Positions 17,160 through 26,406 of a DNA stretch of 64,000 nt are shown here, in pieces (position 1 is the stretch's first letter; each line of letters starts with the position of its first letter). The position numbers and the translations under genes were made by a program. Under the pieces are notes generated by a model, which worked only from the letters and a program-made list of their open reading frames with translations, was not told where the DNA came from and did no database searches. This DNA comes from Bermanella sp036960565 (lineage in GTDB: Bacteria > Pseudomonadota > Gammaproteobacteria > Pseudomonadales > Oceanobacteraceae), in the NCBI GenBank assembly GCA_036960565.1, contig JBALXQ010000005.1:88292-152291 (forward strand). Reading direction: 5' to 3'.

Positions 17160-17780
17160 CTACTTGTTGGCCACCTGACTTGGTTTCTTTGGCCTATTTA
17201 AACCCAGTACGCTTTCTTTGAAGTTGCGTCCCACAGGCGTTTTACCAATCCACATGGATAACATGGCTTTAAAGTAGTCCTCACCGGGAATAATGCCTTT
17301 TACTACTCCGTTCATGGTGATACGTGTGCCTTTACCTGGAATGTAATCGAAAATGGTTTCTTCGCCTTCGTACACTTTTCCATCGAAGTAGCTGAGCATC
17401 TGCGCCAACTCTTTATTGAGATTTTTATGCTCATCTGCAGTTAGATTAACGACTAGGGCCTCTTGCAGTGCGTTGGCAATACGGCGAGCGCTCACTTTTT
17501 TTAATAAGGTCGTGTATATCATGCGTTTGTGGGTCTCACTGGCTATTATTGCCTGGGCATCTTCATTAGGTTCTTCCAAATACAGTGCACCTACGTAAGT
17601 CTTTACTAGGAAATACATTTCTCTTAAGGCAGCCCCATTTAAAACCAATTCAGGGCGCTCTTCAGTGGCTGGAATTGTCTCATTAAGTGTAACGCCTTCA
17701 ATCGTATAGGCGTTAACTGGGCTCCAGACTAATAAGGAGGTGATAAAACTTAGGACGAGCGTGAAGGGGAGCGATTTCAT
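17160..17780 (-). CDS. Exported chalcone-isomerase-like protein, copy 1
   Basis: The 206-aa protein has a signal peptide (MKSLPFTLVLSFITSLL...NAY) and a chalcone-isomerase-like fold region (PF16036 type): GVTLNETIPAT, LVLNGAALREMYFLVKTYVGALYL, and DYIPGKGTRITMNG. Bacterial members are not known to act on chalcones; ligand binding of fatty acids is one idea. ATG 17780 is preferred to ATG 17816 because its upstream AATTATAATAAGAG is shared with the paralogue at 18570, exactly positioned as a ribosome site. It is the downstream copy of a tandem duplication. Confidence 0.87.
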   Translation of the reverse strand: MKSLPFTLVLSFITSLLVWSPVNAYTIEGVTLNETIPATEERPELVLNGAALREMYFLVKTYVGALYLEEPNEDAQAIIASETHKRMIYTTLLKKVSARRIANALQEALVVNLTADEHKNLNKELAQMLSYFDGKVYEGEETIFDYIPGKGTRITMNGVVKGIIPGEDYFKAMLSMWIGKTPVGRNFKESVLGLNRPKKPSQVANK

Positions 17781-17961
17781 TGGTAGGCTCTTATTATAAT
17801 TGTTGACCACGGCCATCTTATATCACTGGAAGATGACCCCTACAAGCCTTCCACAAGGAAAAGTATTTACTGACAATAATAGGCCTGCAGGCATTGAGTT
17901 TCCTGATGTGCTGTTAAGACAGGGTGGTACTTTTGTACCTACCACTTAGTGTGTTTTCAGT

Positions 17962-18570
17962 TTAATTATTAGTTGCGTCAACTAGGTGGCTGGGCATATT
18001 CAAACCGAGTACTTCCTTTTTAAAGCTTCGATCTACTGGCTTTTCCCCTATCCATGTTGCAAGTAAGGCGTTGAAATAGTCATCTCCTTTTATGATGCCT
18101 TTTTTTAGGCCTTTTATAGTCACAAGGGTGCCGGTTCCTGGAATGTAATCAAACTCAACGCTTTCGCCTTTGAATAGCTTTCCATCAAAATAACTTAGCA
18201 TTTGGTCAATGTCGCCTCCTAAGGCTAAATGTTCTTCGTGGCTTATGCTCCCGACTAAGGCTGCTTGCATTTCATTTCCGATCCGTCGGGCGCCAACCTT
18301 ATTTAACATAACAACAAAAACCATGCGCTTATGTGTTTTGGATTTTATGATTGCTTGAGCATCACGACTTCTTTCTTCTAGGTAGAGCCCGCCCACAAAG
18401 GTCTCCACTAGAAAGTACATTTCTCTTAATGCTGCACCGTTTAATAATAGTTTTGGGCGTTCTGAGGTTGCAGCTAGTTCGTCGTCTAGTGACGCGCCTG
18501 AAATAGTTAGGCCTTGGCATGAATTCCAAGATAGAACGGAGAAGAAGAGGGCGGGGATTATATATTTCAC
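17962..18570 (-). CDS. Exported chalcone-isomerase-like protein, copy 2
   Basis: This 202-aa paralogue of the adjacent gene shares LLLNGAALREMYFLVETFVGGLYLEE in aligned position with copy 1, as well as QMLSYFDGK and DYIPGTGT. The start is GTG 18570, shown by comparison: both copies have ATAAGAG about 12 nt before the start and the signal peptide begins there (MKYIIPALFFSVLSW). The ATG at 18627 would add about 20 residues before the signal. The two copies are separated by about 180 bp without a gene. Confidence 0.83.
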   Translation of the reverse strand: MKYIIPALFFSVLSWNSCQGLTISGASLDDELAATSERPKLLLNGAALREMYFLVETFVGGLYLEERSRDAQAIIKSKTHKRMVFVVMLNKVGARRIGNEMQAALVGSISHEEHLALGGDIDQMLSYFDGKLFKGESVEFDYIPGTGTLVTIKGLKKGIIKGDDYFNALLATWIGEKPVDRSFKKEVLGLNMPSHLVDATNN

Positions 18571-18832
18571 GTTGATTACTCTTATTATAATTAGAATGCG
18601 CGCAACATTTATAGCACTGGGGTGCAATAGTGATCAAGTGTTTGTGCACTTGAGTGTAATTTAGAATCTTTAGGGGGCTAGCTGGTGCGTATTTACCAAT
18701 TTGGTGTTTTTAGTCAGGTGTTGTGAATTGTCTATAGAGGTTATTAAGGACAAGTATTTAAGGCTATTAACTAGGGCTGTTGGTTCTCTTCAGTATTGGG
18801 CATAATGCTCGCTTTTTTGCGGAAATGGGCCC

Positions 18833-19777
18833 ATGCAAGTACGAAATTTTATCTGGTATGTTCTTAATAAGCCCTTACCTGCTGCTGAAAAAGTGTCGGA
18901 ATTATTGGCTAAAAAAGCCTTTGTGCCTTGTATGTCTCAGCAGCAAATAAGCCAGGGCTGGGTAGCACCCTTGCATCATGGTGAGTGGGTATATGAAGCC
19001 CATGGCGCTCAATTATTAATGCTTAAGCAAGAAAGGCGCTTATTACCTGCCTCTGTTGTCAATGAGTACCTTCAGGCCAAAATTGAAGAATTCGAAGCTG
19101 CTGAGGGCTATGCGCCTAGTCGTAAGATTCGCCAGCAAATGAAGGAAGACCTCACTCTTGAGCTGCTTCCCAAAGCATTTACCAAAACCTCCAAAATTCC
19201 CATTTTAATATTCCCTCGCCAGGGTTGGCTATTTGTGCTGTCTTCAAGTGTTAAAAGCGCTGATGACTCCACGGCTTTATTGCGTGACACCTTGGGCAGC
19301 TTGCCTATTTCTCTAGCCAATACTGATGTGAGTCCTAGCCATATGATGACTCGCTGGTTAAGCCACCCAGGTGAGTTGCCTGAGGAATGGAGCTTAGGTG
19401 AAGAAGTTGAATTGCAAGAGCCTGAAGCGGGTGTGGTAAAAGTGCGCAATCAGGATTTACTTGCCGAAGAAATTACAGTGCATTTGGACGCCGGTAAGTT
19501 TGCCAGTAAATTAGCCTTAGTTTGGCGTGAAGACATCAGCCTGATGCTGGAAGAGGATTTGGGTGTGAAGCGCATTAAGCTACTGCTGGAAGACGATGAT
19601 GCGCCGAGCTCATCAGACCCACAAGATGCAAAATTTGCACATGAATTTGCCGTCAGTTGTAATTGGTTGGTGCCCATGTGTCAGTCATTGCTGAAAGCGC
19701 TGGGCGGCTTGGAAAAAGCGCTGGCAGCGAGTCAGAGCCGTGCCTTTGATGGGGCTGATAATAGCGCGCCTCAATAG
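18833..19777 (+). CDS. rdgC: Recombination-associated protein RdgC
   Basis: The 314-aa protein starts with NFIWYVLNKPLP and contains EGYAPSRKIRQQMKED, a segment of the DNA-binding ring, then FIFPRQGWLFVLSSS-type strands and an acidic central portion. Length and order match RdgC, a dimeric ring that binds double-stranded DNA without sequence preference and modulates RecA. It stands alone with a terminator-like hairpin downstream. Confidence 0.95.
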   Translation: MQVRNFIWYVLNKPLPAAEKVSELLAKKAFVPCMSQQQISQGWVAPLHHGEWVYEAHGAQLLMLKQERRLLPASVVNEYLQAKIEEFEAAEGYAPSRKIRQQMKEDLTLELLPKAFTKTSKIPILIFPRQGWLFVLSSSVKSADDSTALLRDTLGSLPISLANTDVSPSHMMTRWLSHPGELPEEWSLGEEVELQEPEAGVVKVRNQDLLAEEITVHLDAGKFASKLALVWREDISLMLEEDLGVKRIKLLLEDDDAPSSSDPQDAKFAHEFAVSCNWLVPMCQSLLKALGGLEKALAASQSRAFDGADNSAPQ

Positions 19778-19857
19778 ACGCGCTTGGCCTTCCTTTAAAA
19801 TCTCATTGAGATAAATGGAATACCTTAAAAACCTTGCTAGGGTTTTATTAAGACGAG

Positions 19858-19897
19858 CAAAACAAGATCAGGATGTTCGATAGTCGGTCTTGTTTTG
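19858..19897 (+). terminator. Hairpin after rdgC
   Basis: CAAAACAAGA (19858-19867) and TCTTGTTTTG (19888-19897) are a perfect 10-bp inverted repeat with a 20-nt loop, followed by TGTTGTCTT. A smaller hairpin, AAAACC-TTGCTA-GGTTTT, lies just before it. Confidence 0.5.
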
Positions 19898-19978
19898 TGT
19901 TGTCTTACCTTTTTGAGTTTTGTGATCTGTAGCGTTGGCTGATAGAGTCTTTATTTTTATCATAGATCCAGATCCTCC

Positions 19979-20569
19979 ATGTCTAATTTCTTTTCTCGCT
20001 TTCCTATCGCTGTCTGGCCCTTATTTCTCGTGCTTTTTGTTTTACTGCTGTGCTGGGCAGGAACCTCGGTTGTCCAAACTTTGCGCTTTGATCACTCTGC
20101 CATTGAGTTAGGAGAGTATTGGCGTTTAATCAGTGCGCATTTTGTTCATTTAGGATGGGTTCACGGGTTACTTAATTCAGGAGGCTTGCTGCTGGTGGCC
20201 TGGATGCAACCTATTGGCGCTGCGTGGCGTTGGCTGGTGTTTTACATGTTGAGTGGCCTGTGTATTTCCATTGCCTTATATCTTCAAGGGGAGGTCGTGA
20301 CTTATGTGGGCGCTTCAGGGGTATTGCATGGGCTTTTGATTCTGGCTGCTTTTTACAGTCAGTGGCTTGAACTTTGGCGGCGCGTATTAATTATCTTGTT
20401 AATAGGAGCAAAACTTATTTGGGAGCAAAGCTCCTGGTATGCAGATACTGGGGTAGGGGACATGATTGGTGGCTATGTCGTTGTGGATGCGCATTTTTTA
20501 GGGGGGCTGGCCGGACTGCTGATTATCTTGGTGATTTCCACAAAAAACAGAATAAAGCCCCTCGCATGA
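19979..20569 (+). CDS. rrtA: Rhombosortase
   Basis: The 196-aa intramembrane serine protease of the rhomboid superfamily has about six helices, with the catalytic serine in YVGASGVLHG (S113) and the histidine in AHFLGG (H172). Small size, HFVHLGWVHGLLNSGGL and the GASGVLHG box are typical of rhombosortase, which cleaves GlyGly-CTERM tails of secreted proteins in the inner membrane. No GlyGly-CTERM protein is found in the window, so its clients are elsewhere. An unrelated exported protein follows. Confidence 0.88.
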   Translation: MSNFFSRFPIAVWPLFLVLFVLLLCWAGTSVVQTLRFDHSAIELGEYWRLISAHFVHLGWVHGLLNSGGLLLVAWMQPIGAAWRWLVFYMLSGLCISIALYLQGEVVTYVGASGVLHGLLILAAFYSQWLELWRRVLIILLIGAKLIWEQSSWYADTGVGDMIGGYVVVDAHFLGGLAGLLIILVISTKNRIKPLA

Positions 20570-20626
20570 GGGCATTTGCTTCTACACTTTCAACAGCGGC
20601 TGTTTATATGTTGCTTAGAGGAGTGT

Positions 20627-21544
20627 ATGGGGCGCCAGGTGATATATTTTAAACTTATAAAATGGATTTTGTGCGGGGCCTTCCTTTGTTGGGGCGGCGC
20701 TGTTAGTGCGGTGCCTGGAGAATGGGAGCACGAATTTGACCCCTATTATACCAATATTGCCTATTTCAAAACTCTAGATGACTCTCCTATTCCAGAATTA
20801 GGGGAGCGCTCTGAAAGCGACGTATATAGCGATTTGTTTTATCGCTCCTACCTACCAAGGTTTGTGTTGGTTGAGGCCAGTATTAATCCTATGCCAGTGC
20901 TTGGGGTTCTTCTTAAAAGTGATGAAGCTTCTGGTGTTTATGACGATATGACAGTGACACAAGACTTAAACTTGGTGGAAGTGGCAACGGCCGGTTTTGA
21001 GGAGCCTTATGCCTTGTCTCTATTTTTGGGGAATATGGTTAAGTATGAGTCGGCCGATGGCTCAGGCATAAAGAGCAAGGGCTTCATGGGGTACCTCGCC
21101 AGTTATGGGCATTTGCATATTCGTAAAAATAAGCTGATAGATGACCGCTGGGGCGAATTTGAATGGAAGCTTAAAGGGGATCAAATTTTAAGTGACCGAA
21201 AGTTAAGTTGGTCTTTTAGATTGGGCTTTAAGATCCATGATAACCCTCTTATTACGGATGAGTTTTATGTAGCTCTTAAGCGAGAGCGGGTACAGGAAAA
21301 AGGGGATATATATTCCTGGATTGAAAACGGTGGTATCGAGTTTAAATATAGAATGGATCGGGAAACGGGTGCCACTATTGGTCAACAGCTAATTGTCGAT
21401 AAGAAAATTCCTATTGTTAAAAAGGGCTGGGTGGTGTCGCTGGGCATAGGTTTTGTACGGGACACTCCCAGAAAATATAAAGGGGAGCTACTACTGGATG
21501 AAACTACTACCTCTTTTGTGTTACGCCCCAGTATTGCCTTCTAA
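20627..21544 (+). CDS. Putative outer membrane protein of unknown function
   Basis: I choose ATG 20627 (305 aa): AGGAG is 3-4 nt upstream, a short spacing, and a signal peptide (KLIKWILCGAFLCWGGAVSA) starts close by. The mature part is rich in alternating strands and aromatic residues and ends in FVLRPSIAF, a terminal Phe as in outer membrane barrels. I do not recognise the family. It starts 57 bp after the rhombosortase gene, so it may be in the same transcript; there is no GlyGly-CTERM tail. Confidence 0.6.
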   Translation: MGRQVIYFKLIKWILCGAFLCWGGAVSAVPGEWEHEFDPYYTNIAYFKTLDDSPIPELGERSESDVYSDLFYRSYLPRFVLVEASINPMPVLGVLLKSDEASGVYDDMTVTQDLNLVEVATAGFEEPYALSLFLGNMVKYESADGSGIKSKGFMGYLASYGHLHIRKNKLIDDRWGEFEWKLKGDQILSDRKLSWSFRLGFKIHDNPLITDEFYVALKRERVQEKGDIYSWIENGGIEFKYRMDRETGATIGQQLIVDKKIPIVKKGWVVSLGIGFVRDTPRKYKGELLLDETTTSFVLRPSIAF

Positions 21545-21593
21545 CCCCCCTTTAATTTTCGTGCAATCCTTCTTGTGAGTTCGGTATGTGTTT

Positions 21594-22517
21594 CTAATCC
21601 CTTGTATTGGGCCAGCTATCGCTTACCACTAAATATCGTTTTTTTTCGATAAACATAGTTTGCTCTGGAATGACTTTTATCAGCATGAGGGCATGATTAA
21701 TAAGCCTGTTTAGAAAGTGTTTTTGTACGGTTTTAACAGCCTCACTCCCGCTAAGTAAGTATGCATTGGAGCTATCTTTAGGGATTTGCATTGGGCCAAG
21801 CCAATTAGGTTTTTCTATCAAAAGCCAGTGGCAGTCGGGTTGAATTAATTCTGATATGTCTTTTTGATGCAACCATTGCCCCATGAGGCAAGCCGAATTC
21901 ACTTCACTTGGCAGTGTGAAGTCACTTTGCCACTTAGAAAACAAATACCCTTTCAAAATGAGAGCCTGACTAGCCGGAGGGCTGATGCCTCTTTGAGCAA
22001 GTATCGCTTGAGTCTGTGGGTGGTTAATAATTGGAAATTGCTGATTGTTAAGTTTATTCAGTTTTAAGTCGAGCCTGTCTCTGCATTGAGGGCCTAACCA
22101 ATGCTGGCATAGCCCCCCTGTATGGCTTGGGTGTTGTAAATAAAACTTTACTGCCAGTTCCAAGTGATACCCCTGAGATCCAATATGTTCGGCCAATATG
22201 TCCAACTCACCTAGGGTTTTCTTGTCCTGAATGATTTGAATGTTGTGAGCCTTTAATTGCCAGCAAGGGGCGTTTTTAAGAAAGAACTGCCAAAGGCTTT
22301 CAAAATAAATACCTAATAATCTGTGTTTCGAAGTGGCCAAATATGTATTTAGTAAACTGGGATTCTGATCCAGACTGATAAACCATTCTCTTAGTGGGCC
22401 ATCTAGCGAAACATTAAGCGAGGCGATGCTTTTGGCATAGGCCAAATCCGGGCTAAGTACACTCCATAACAGATGGCGTACTCTAGGGGTGCTTAATTGT
22501 GTTAGGAGTTGATTCAT
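21594..22517 (-). CDS. DUF1853 family protein
   Basis: The 307-aa protein shows the DUF1853 pattern: VRHLLWSVLSPDL, LGIYFESLWQFFL, TLGELDILAEH with ELAVKFYL, and GPQCRDRLDLKLNKL. The acidic-Glu-x-Lys layout of the middle region resembles a PD-(D/E)XK nuclease core, which is an inference. I choose ATG 22517, with AGGA 4-5 nt upstream, over ATG 22556. The gene is divergent from nadK. Function is not known. Confidence 0.87.
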   Translation of the reverse strand: MNQLLTQLSTPRVRHLLWSVLSPDLAYAKSIASLNVSLDGPLREWFISLDQNPSLLNTYLATSKHRLLGIYFESLWQFFLKNAPCWQLKAHNIQIIQDKKTLGELDILAEHIGSQGYHLELAVKFYLQHPSHTGGLCQHWLGPQCRDRLDLKLNKLNNQQFPIINHPQTQAILAQRGISPPASQALILKGYLFSKWQSDFTLPSEVNSACLMGQWLHQKDISELIQPDCHWLLIEKPNWLGPMQIPKDSSNAYLLSGSEAVKTVQKHFLNRLINHALMLIKVIPEQTMFIEKKRYLVVSDSWPNTRD

Positions 22518-22585
22518 CTGTCCTATTAATGGGGCATTTGTGGTATAAATAGCCACATATTTTACAAGTTTCTGCGGTAGTTATA

Positions 22586-23470
22586 ATGGATGAATTTCGT
22601 AATGTCGGCATTATCGGTCGATTGAACAGTGCCAAGGTTATCGAAACCATAAAACGATTACGACGTTTTTTGGCTGCTGAAGGCATTAATATCATTCTTG
22701 AAGAGAAGATTGCCTCGGTGATGATGGGTCATGGATTGCAAGTCTGCAGCCCAAAGATGATGGGAGAGATATGTGACCTAGTGATTGTAGTGGGTGGTGA
22801 TGGCAGTTTATTGGGTGCCGCCCGAGCTTTGGCAAAATCGAATGTGCCTATACTGGGTGTTAACCGTGGCCGGTTAGGTTTCCTTACCGATATCAGCCCA
22901 GCTAATCTTGAAGAAAAAGTGGCCGAGGTATTAGAGGGACAATATATTACCGAGCGCCGTTTCATGCTAGAAGCAGAAGTGAAACGAAATGGTGAACCCA
23001 TAGGATATGGCGAAGCACTTAACGATGTGATTCTTCACCCTGGTAAATCTGCAAGAATGATTGCCTTTGACTTAAGTATTGAGGGTCAGTTTGTTTATCA
23101 TCAGCGCAGTGATGGCATGATTGTAAGCACACCAACAGGTTCTACCGCTTATTCTCTTAGTGGCGGCGGCCCAATAATGCACCCCAAGCTGGATGCAGTG
23201 GCACTGGTCCCAATGTTTCCCCATACCTTAAGCTCCCGCCCAATCGTGGTGGATGCCAATAGTGAAATTAAAATTACCATTAGCGAAGAAATTGATATTT
23301 ACCCGCAGATCAGTTGTGACGGTCAAGTGCATATTACCGCTGCGCCTGGAGATACGGTAACCATTCGTAAATTGGCCCATAAAGTTCGCTTAATTCACCC
23401 TATAGATCATGATTTTTACGAGACCTGCCGTACTAAATTAGGCTGGGCAGCCCAGAACGGAGAGGGCTAG
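22586..23470 (+). CDS. nadK: NAD kinase
   Basis: The 294-aa enzyme phosphorylates NAD to NADP. It shows NVGIIGR, the GGDG motif at residues 70-73 (D72 catalytic), GVNRGRLGFLTDI, the NDV box and TPTGSTAYSLSGGGPI. Length is standard. It is followed after one base by a metallophosphoesterase gene, then a rhomboid gene, so it heads an operon. Confidence 0.97.
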   Translation: MDEFRNVGIIGRLNSAKVIETIKRLRRFLAAEGINIILEEKIASVMMGHGLQVCSPKMMGEICDLVIVVGGDGSLLGAARALAKSNVPILGVNRGRLGFLTDISPANLEEKVAEVLEGQYITERRFMLEAEVKRNGEPIGYGEALNDVILHPGKSARMIAFDLSIEGQFVYHQRSDGMIVSTPTGSTAYSLSGGGPIMHPKLDAVALVPMFPHTLSSRPIVVDANSEIKITISEEIDIYPQISCDGQVHITAAPGDTVTIRKLAHKVRLIHPIDHDFYETCRTKLGWAAQNGEG

Positions 23471-23471
23471 T

Positions 23472-24434
23472 ATGGCTGCAGTGCAGGGCTATGACCTTAT
23501 CGGCGATGTGCACGGTTGCGGTAAAACTCTGTGTGCCTTGCTAGAGCAAATGGGATACTCCAAGGTAAACGGAACCTACCAACATAAAAGTCGTAAAGTG
23601 GTTTTTATTGGTGACATTGTTGACCGCGGCCCCAATATCCGTTTGGCATTGACGGTAGTGCGCGACATGGTGGAGCATGGTCATGCCCACCTTATTATGG
23701 GAAATCACGAATATAATGTATTGGCGTTTTGCACGCCGTCGCGCCCGGGCAGTCCTTTTCCTCACTTGCGTGAACATACGTCTAGAAACAGCTTCATTGT
23801 TGATGAAACTCTCAAACAGTTTGCGCCTTACCCACAAGAATGGCGTGATCATTTATCTTGGTTTCTAACGCTGCCCTTATATAAAGAGTTTGAGAATTTC
23901 AGGGCGGTACATGCTTGTTGGGATAAAACACTTATTTCTGAAATGGAGGCAACTCAAGGCTGCAGCCATATGAATGAAGAATTCCTGCATGCTTCTATGG
24001 ATAGGGATTCTTTTGCAGGACGTCTGGTTGACCGCCTTACCCGAGGTACAGCGTTAAAGCTGCCTGATGGTCGCAGTATTACTGCTAAAGACGGCTTTGT
24101 ACGACATTTCTTTCGCACTAAATTTTGGGAACTGGACCCTCAAGTGTATGACGAGGTGGTATTTCAGCCAGATCCTTTGCCAGAGGACATAGCCGAGCGC
24201 TCTATTACCGATGATGATCGTCAGCAGCTTCATTATTACGCACCAGAAGAAAAAGCCTTGTTTATTGGCCATTATTGGATGAAAGGCATTCCAGGCCCCA
24301 TTACTCCCAATATTGCTTGTCTTGATTACAGCGCGGTGAAATATGGGCGTCTGGCTGCTTACAGAATGGATGGCGAAACACATTTAGACCCGAGCAAGTT
24401 TTGTTGGGTTCGTGTGGATCGTAAAGAAGACTAA
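23472..24434 (+). CDS. Metallophosphoesterase (calcineurin-like)
   Basis: The 320-aa protein contains all dinuclear-metal motifs of calcineurin-like phosphoesterases: GDVHG (residues 11-15), GDIVDRG, GNHE, and a later histidine in GHYWM. The arrangement resembles bis(5'-nucleosyl)-tetraphosphatase (ApaH/PrpE) relatives, but the substrate is not decided by sequence. It starts one base after nadK and ends 2 bp before the rhomboid gene. Confidence 0.87.
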   Translation: MAAVQGYDLIGDVHGCGKTLCALLEQMGYSKVNGTYQHKSRKVVFIGDIVDRGPNIRLALTVVRDMVEHGHAHLIMGNHEYNVLAFCTPSRPGSPFPHLREHTSRNSFIVDETLKQFAPYPQEWRDHLSWFLTLPLYKEFENFRAVHACWDKTLISEMEATQGCSHMNEEFLHASMDRDSFAGRLVDRLTRGTALKLPDGRSITAKDGFVRHFFRTKFWELDPQVYDEVVFQPDPLPEDIAERSITDDDRQQLHYYAPEEKALFIGHYWMKGIPGPITPNIACLDYSAVKYGRLAAYRMDGETHLDPSKFCWVRVDRKED

Positions 24435-24436
24435 AC

Positions 24437-25234
24437 ATGCAGCTCGCTTTTACCTGTAAACCAAACTTCGCTATTGCCCCTGTTTTATCACAGCTGGATG
24501 AACAGAGAATTGTTTATCAATTAAAGCGAGATGATTTGAAAATGGAGTTGTGGGTGGAAGACCCTAGGGTAGTGGTGGGTGTTCAAGAGTATTGTCAAAG
24601 TTATAGTTTATCTCAGCAACGTAGTTTAAATATTGAAAATATGAAAGCTGTTCCTGTGACGAGCTTACTGTTGATAGCCACATTACTTGTGGCCTTGTTG
24701 ACTCAATTGGGAGCGAACTTCACTGAATGGTTCTTTATCGCTAGGATGCAATACGACCCAAGGAGTTGGTTCTATTATGAGGGCATCGCTTCTATTTGGC
24801 ATGCAATCAGCCCTGTTTTTTTACACTTCAGTGCTGAGCACTTAATCTTCAATGTCCTTTCATTTTGGTATCTCGGCAGTGTATTAGAGCGCGTACTAGG
24901 TTTTTTCTTTTACTCTCTCACTATTATCTTATTGGCCTTGCTCAGTAATTTCTCTCAACTTCTTGTTTCCGGCCCGTTATTTGGCGGTTTGTCAGGCGTG
25001 GTGTATGGGTTGTTGGCCTTTGCCTGGGTATATCAGTTGTCTATCGCAAATTTGACGATACCAAAAGGGTTATTTTATGTGGCGGGAATTTGGTTGTTGT
25101 TAGGGATTAGTGGTGCGTTTGAAAGTATCGGGCTATTTAATATGGCCAATACCGCACATGTAGCTGGGCTGGTGGGTGGACTAATTCTATCCTTGGTGCT
25201 GGTTGTGATCACCAAGCTAAAACAGAAAAATTAA
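24437..25234 (+). CDS. Rhomboid family intramembrane serine protease (GlpG-like)
   Basis: The 265-aa protein has a cytoplasmic N-terminal domain of about 70 residues and six transmembrane helices. HFSAEHLIFNVLSFWYLG holds the conserved HxxxN region, GGLSGVVYG the catalytic serine S186, and TAHVAGLVGG the histidine H241. It cleaves membrane proteins within the bilayer. It is the last gene of the nadK operon and lies only 4 kb from a rhombosortase gene, so the window has two rhomboid-superfamily proteases of different subfamilies. Confidence 0.9.
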   Translation: MQLAFTCKPNFAIAPVLSQLDEQRIVYQLKRDDLKMELWVEDPRVVVGVQEYCQSYSLSQQRSLNIENMKAVPVTSLLLIATLLVALLTQLGANFTEWFFIARMQYDPRSWFYYEGIASIWHAISPVFLHFSAEHLIFNVLSFWYLGSVLERVLGFFFYSLTIILLALLSNFSQLLVSGPLFGGLSGVVYGLLAFAWVYQLSIANLTIPKGLFYVAGIWLLLGISGAFESIGLFNMANTAHVAGLVGGLILSLVLVVITKLKQKN

Positions 25235-25256
25235 TTGTAAATAAGAGGTGTTATAA

Positions 25257-25514
25257 ATGAATGTGGAAGACTTAATTGGCTCAATGACGCCTGAAATATA
25301 TCAAAACATGAAGCAAGCTGTGGAACTTGGACGCTGGGGTGACGGGCGTACTATGAGCAGGAATCAGAAGTCACACTGTGTCGAAGCATTAATTCGCTAT
25401 GAGCACCTGCGTGATATTGCCGAAACCGAGCGTGTGGGTTATGTAGATATGAGCAATAAAAGAAAAAAGAAAGCTCAAGCCAGCGACACTCAAACCATTA
25501 AAATAATAGAGTAA
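25257..25514 (+). CDS. DUF1315/YeaC family protein
   Basis: The 85-aa cytoplasmic protein matches DUF1315 through MTPEIYQNMKQAVELGRWGDGR and EALIRYEHLR. E. coli YeaC belongs to it. The C-terminus is basic (NKRKKKAQ). The start is 22 bp after the rhomboid gene, with AAGAGG upstream. Role unknown. Confidence 0.87.
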   Translation: MNVEDLIGSMTPEIYQNMKQAVELGRWGDGRTMSRNQKSHCVEALIRYEHLRDIAETERVGYVDMSNKRKKKAQASDTQTIKIIE

Positions 25515-25563
25515 TCTCGGTTCTCTTATTCCATCGCTCTCAAATAAATAGAATGCATAATTT

Positions 25564-26388
25564 ATGATATACCAGGGTTACCTTCGAAAAATGCATATTT
25601 CCCCTGAAGGGGATGTGGCGCAATATCAATTAAAACTAGACGACCAATTAATATCCCTCAATGAAAAGATCGGGCAGCCGATACGCATAGAGTATAAAGG
25701 AGATATTAAATGCCAGGCTTGTGATCGTAAAACCAACAAGAGCTTTGCTCAAGGATATTGCTATCCCTGTTTTAGTAAGCTGGCTCAGTGTGATCGATGC
25801 ATTATGAGCCCTGAGAAATGTCATTATGATCAGGGCACATGTCGAGATCCTAAATGGGGTGAAGAGTTTTGCATGCAGGACCATATTGTTTATTTGGCCA
25901 ATTCATCTGGCATTAAAGTGGGAATTACCCGTCATAGTCAGATTCCTACTCGTTGGCTTGACCAGGGTGCCATGCAAGCTATGCCAATTGCTCGAGTGGC
26001 CACTCGCCAATTGTCTGGCCTGCTTGAGGTGATATTCAAACAACATGTGGCTGACAAAACCAATTGGCGTACCTTGCTCAAGCAAGATGCCGATGATTTA
26101 GATTTATCTTTAAAGCGAGATGAATTATTTGAGCTTTGTCATGAAGAAATCGAAGAGCTTCAATCTGAATATGGTTTGCAAGCAGTTCAACTGGTGTATG
26201 ACGGATTTCAGGACACCTTTAAATATCCTGTTACTCAATACCCCACCAAGGTTAGCAGTTTCAATATGGATAAAAATCCACTTGTAGAAGGTAAGTTAAT
26301 GGGGATTAAAGGTCAGTACCTTATCCTTGATACTGGTGTGATCAACTTGCGAAAGTACACTTCTTATAACGTCGCCATTGAGTGTTGA
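25564..26388 (+). CDS. DUF2797 zinc-ribbon protein
   Basis: The 274-aa protein has a zinc-finger-like section (CQACDRKTNKSF...CYPC..C.RC, residues of about 50-85) and then DHIVYLANSSGIKVGITR...PTRWLDQGA, a GIY-YIG-nuclease-like core that DUF2797 shares. A catalytic Tyr/Arg pair and a following Glu in LLEVIFKQHV are preserved. Whether it acts on nucleic acid is not established. It begins 50 bp after the DUF1315 gene and precedes pepN. Confidence 0.87.
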   Translation: MIYQGYLRKMHISPEGDVAQYQLKLDDQLISLNEKIGQPIRIEYKGDIKCQACDRKTNKSFAQGYCYPCFSKLAQCDRCIMSPEKCHYDQGTCRDPKWGEEFCMQDHIVYLANSSGIKVGITRHSQIPTRWLDQGAMQAMPIARVATRQLSGLLEVIFKQHVADKTNWRTLLKQDADDLDLSLKRDELFELCHEEIEELQSEYGLQAVQLVYDGFQDTFKYPVTQYPTKVSSFNMDKNPLVEGKLMGIKGQYLILDTGVINLRKYTSYNVAIEC

Positions 26389-26406
26389 TTAAAAGGAAAT
26401 TTAATA

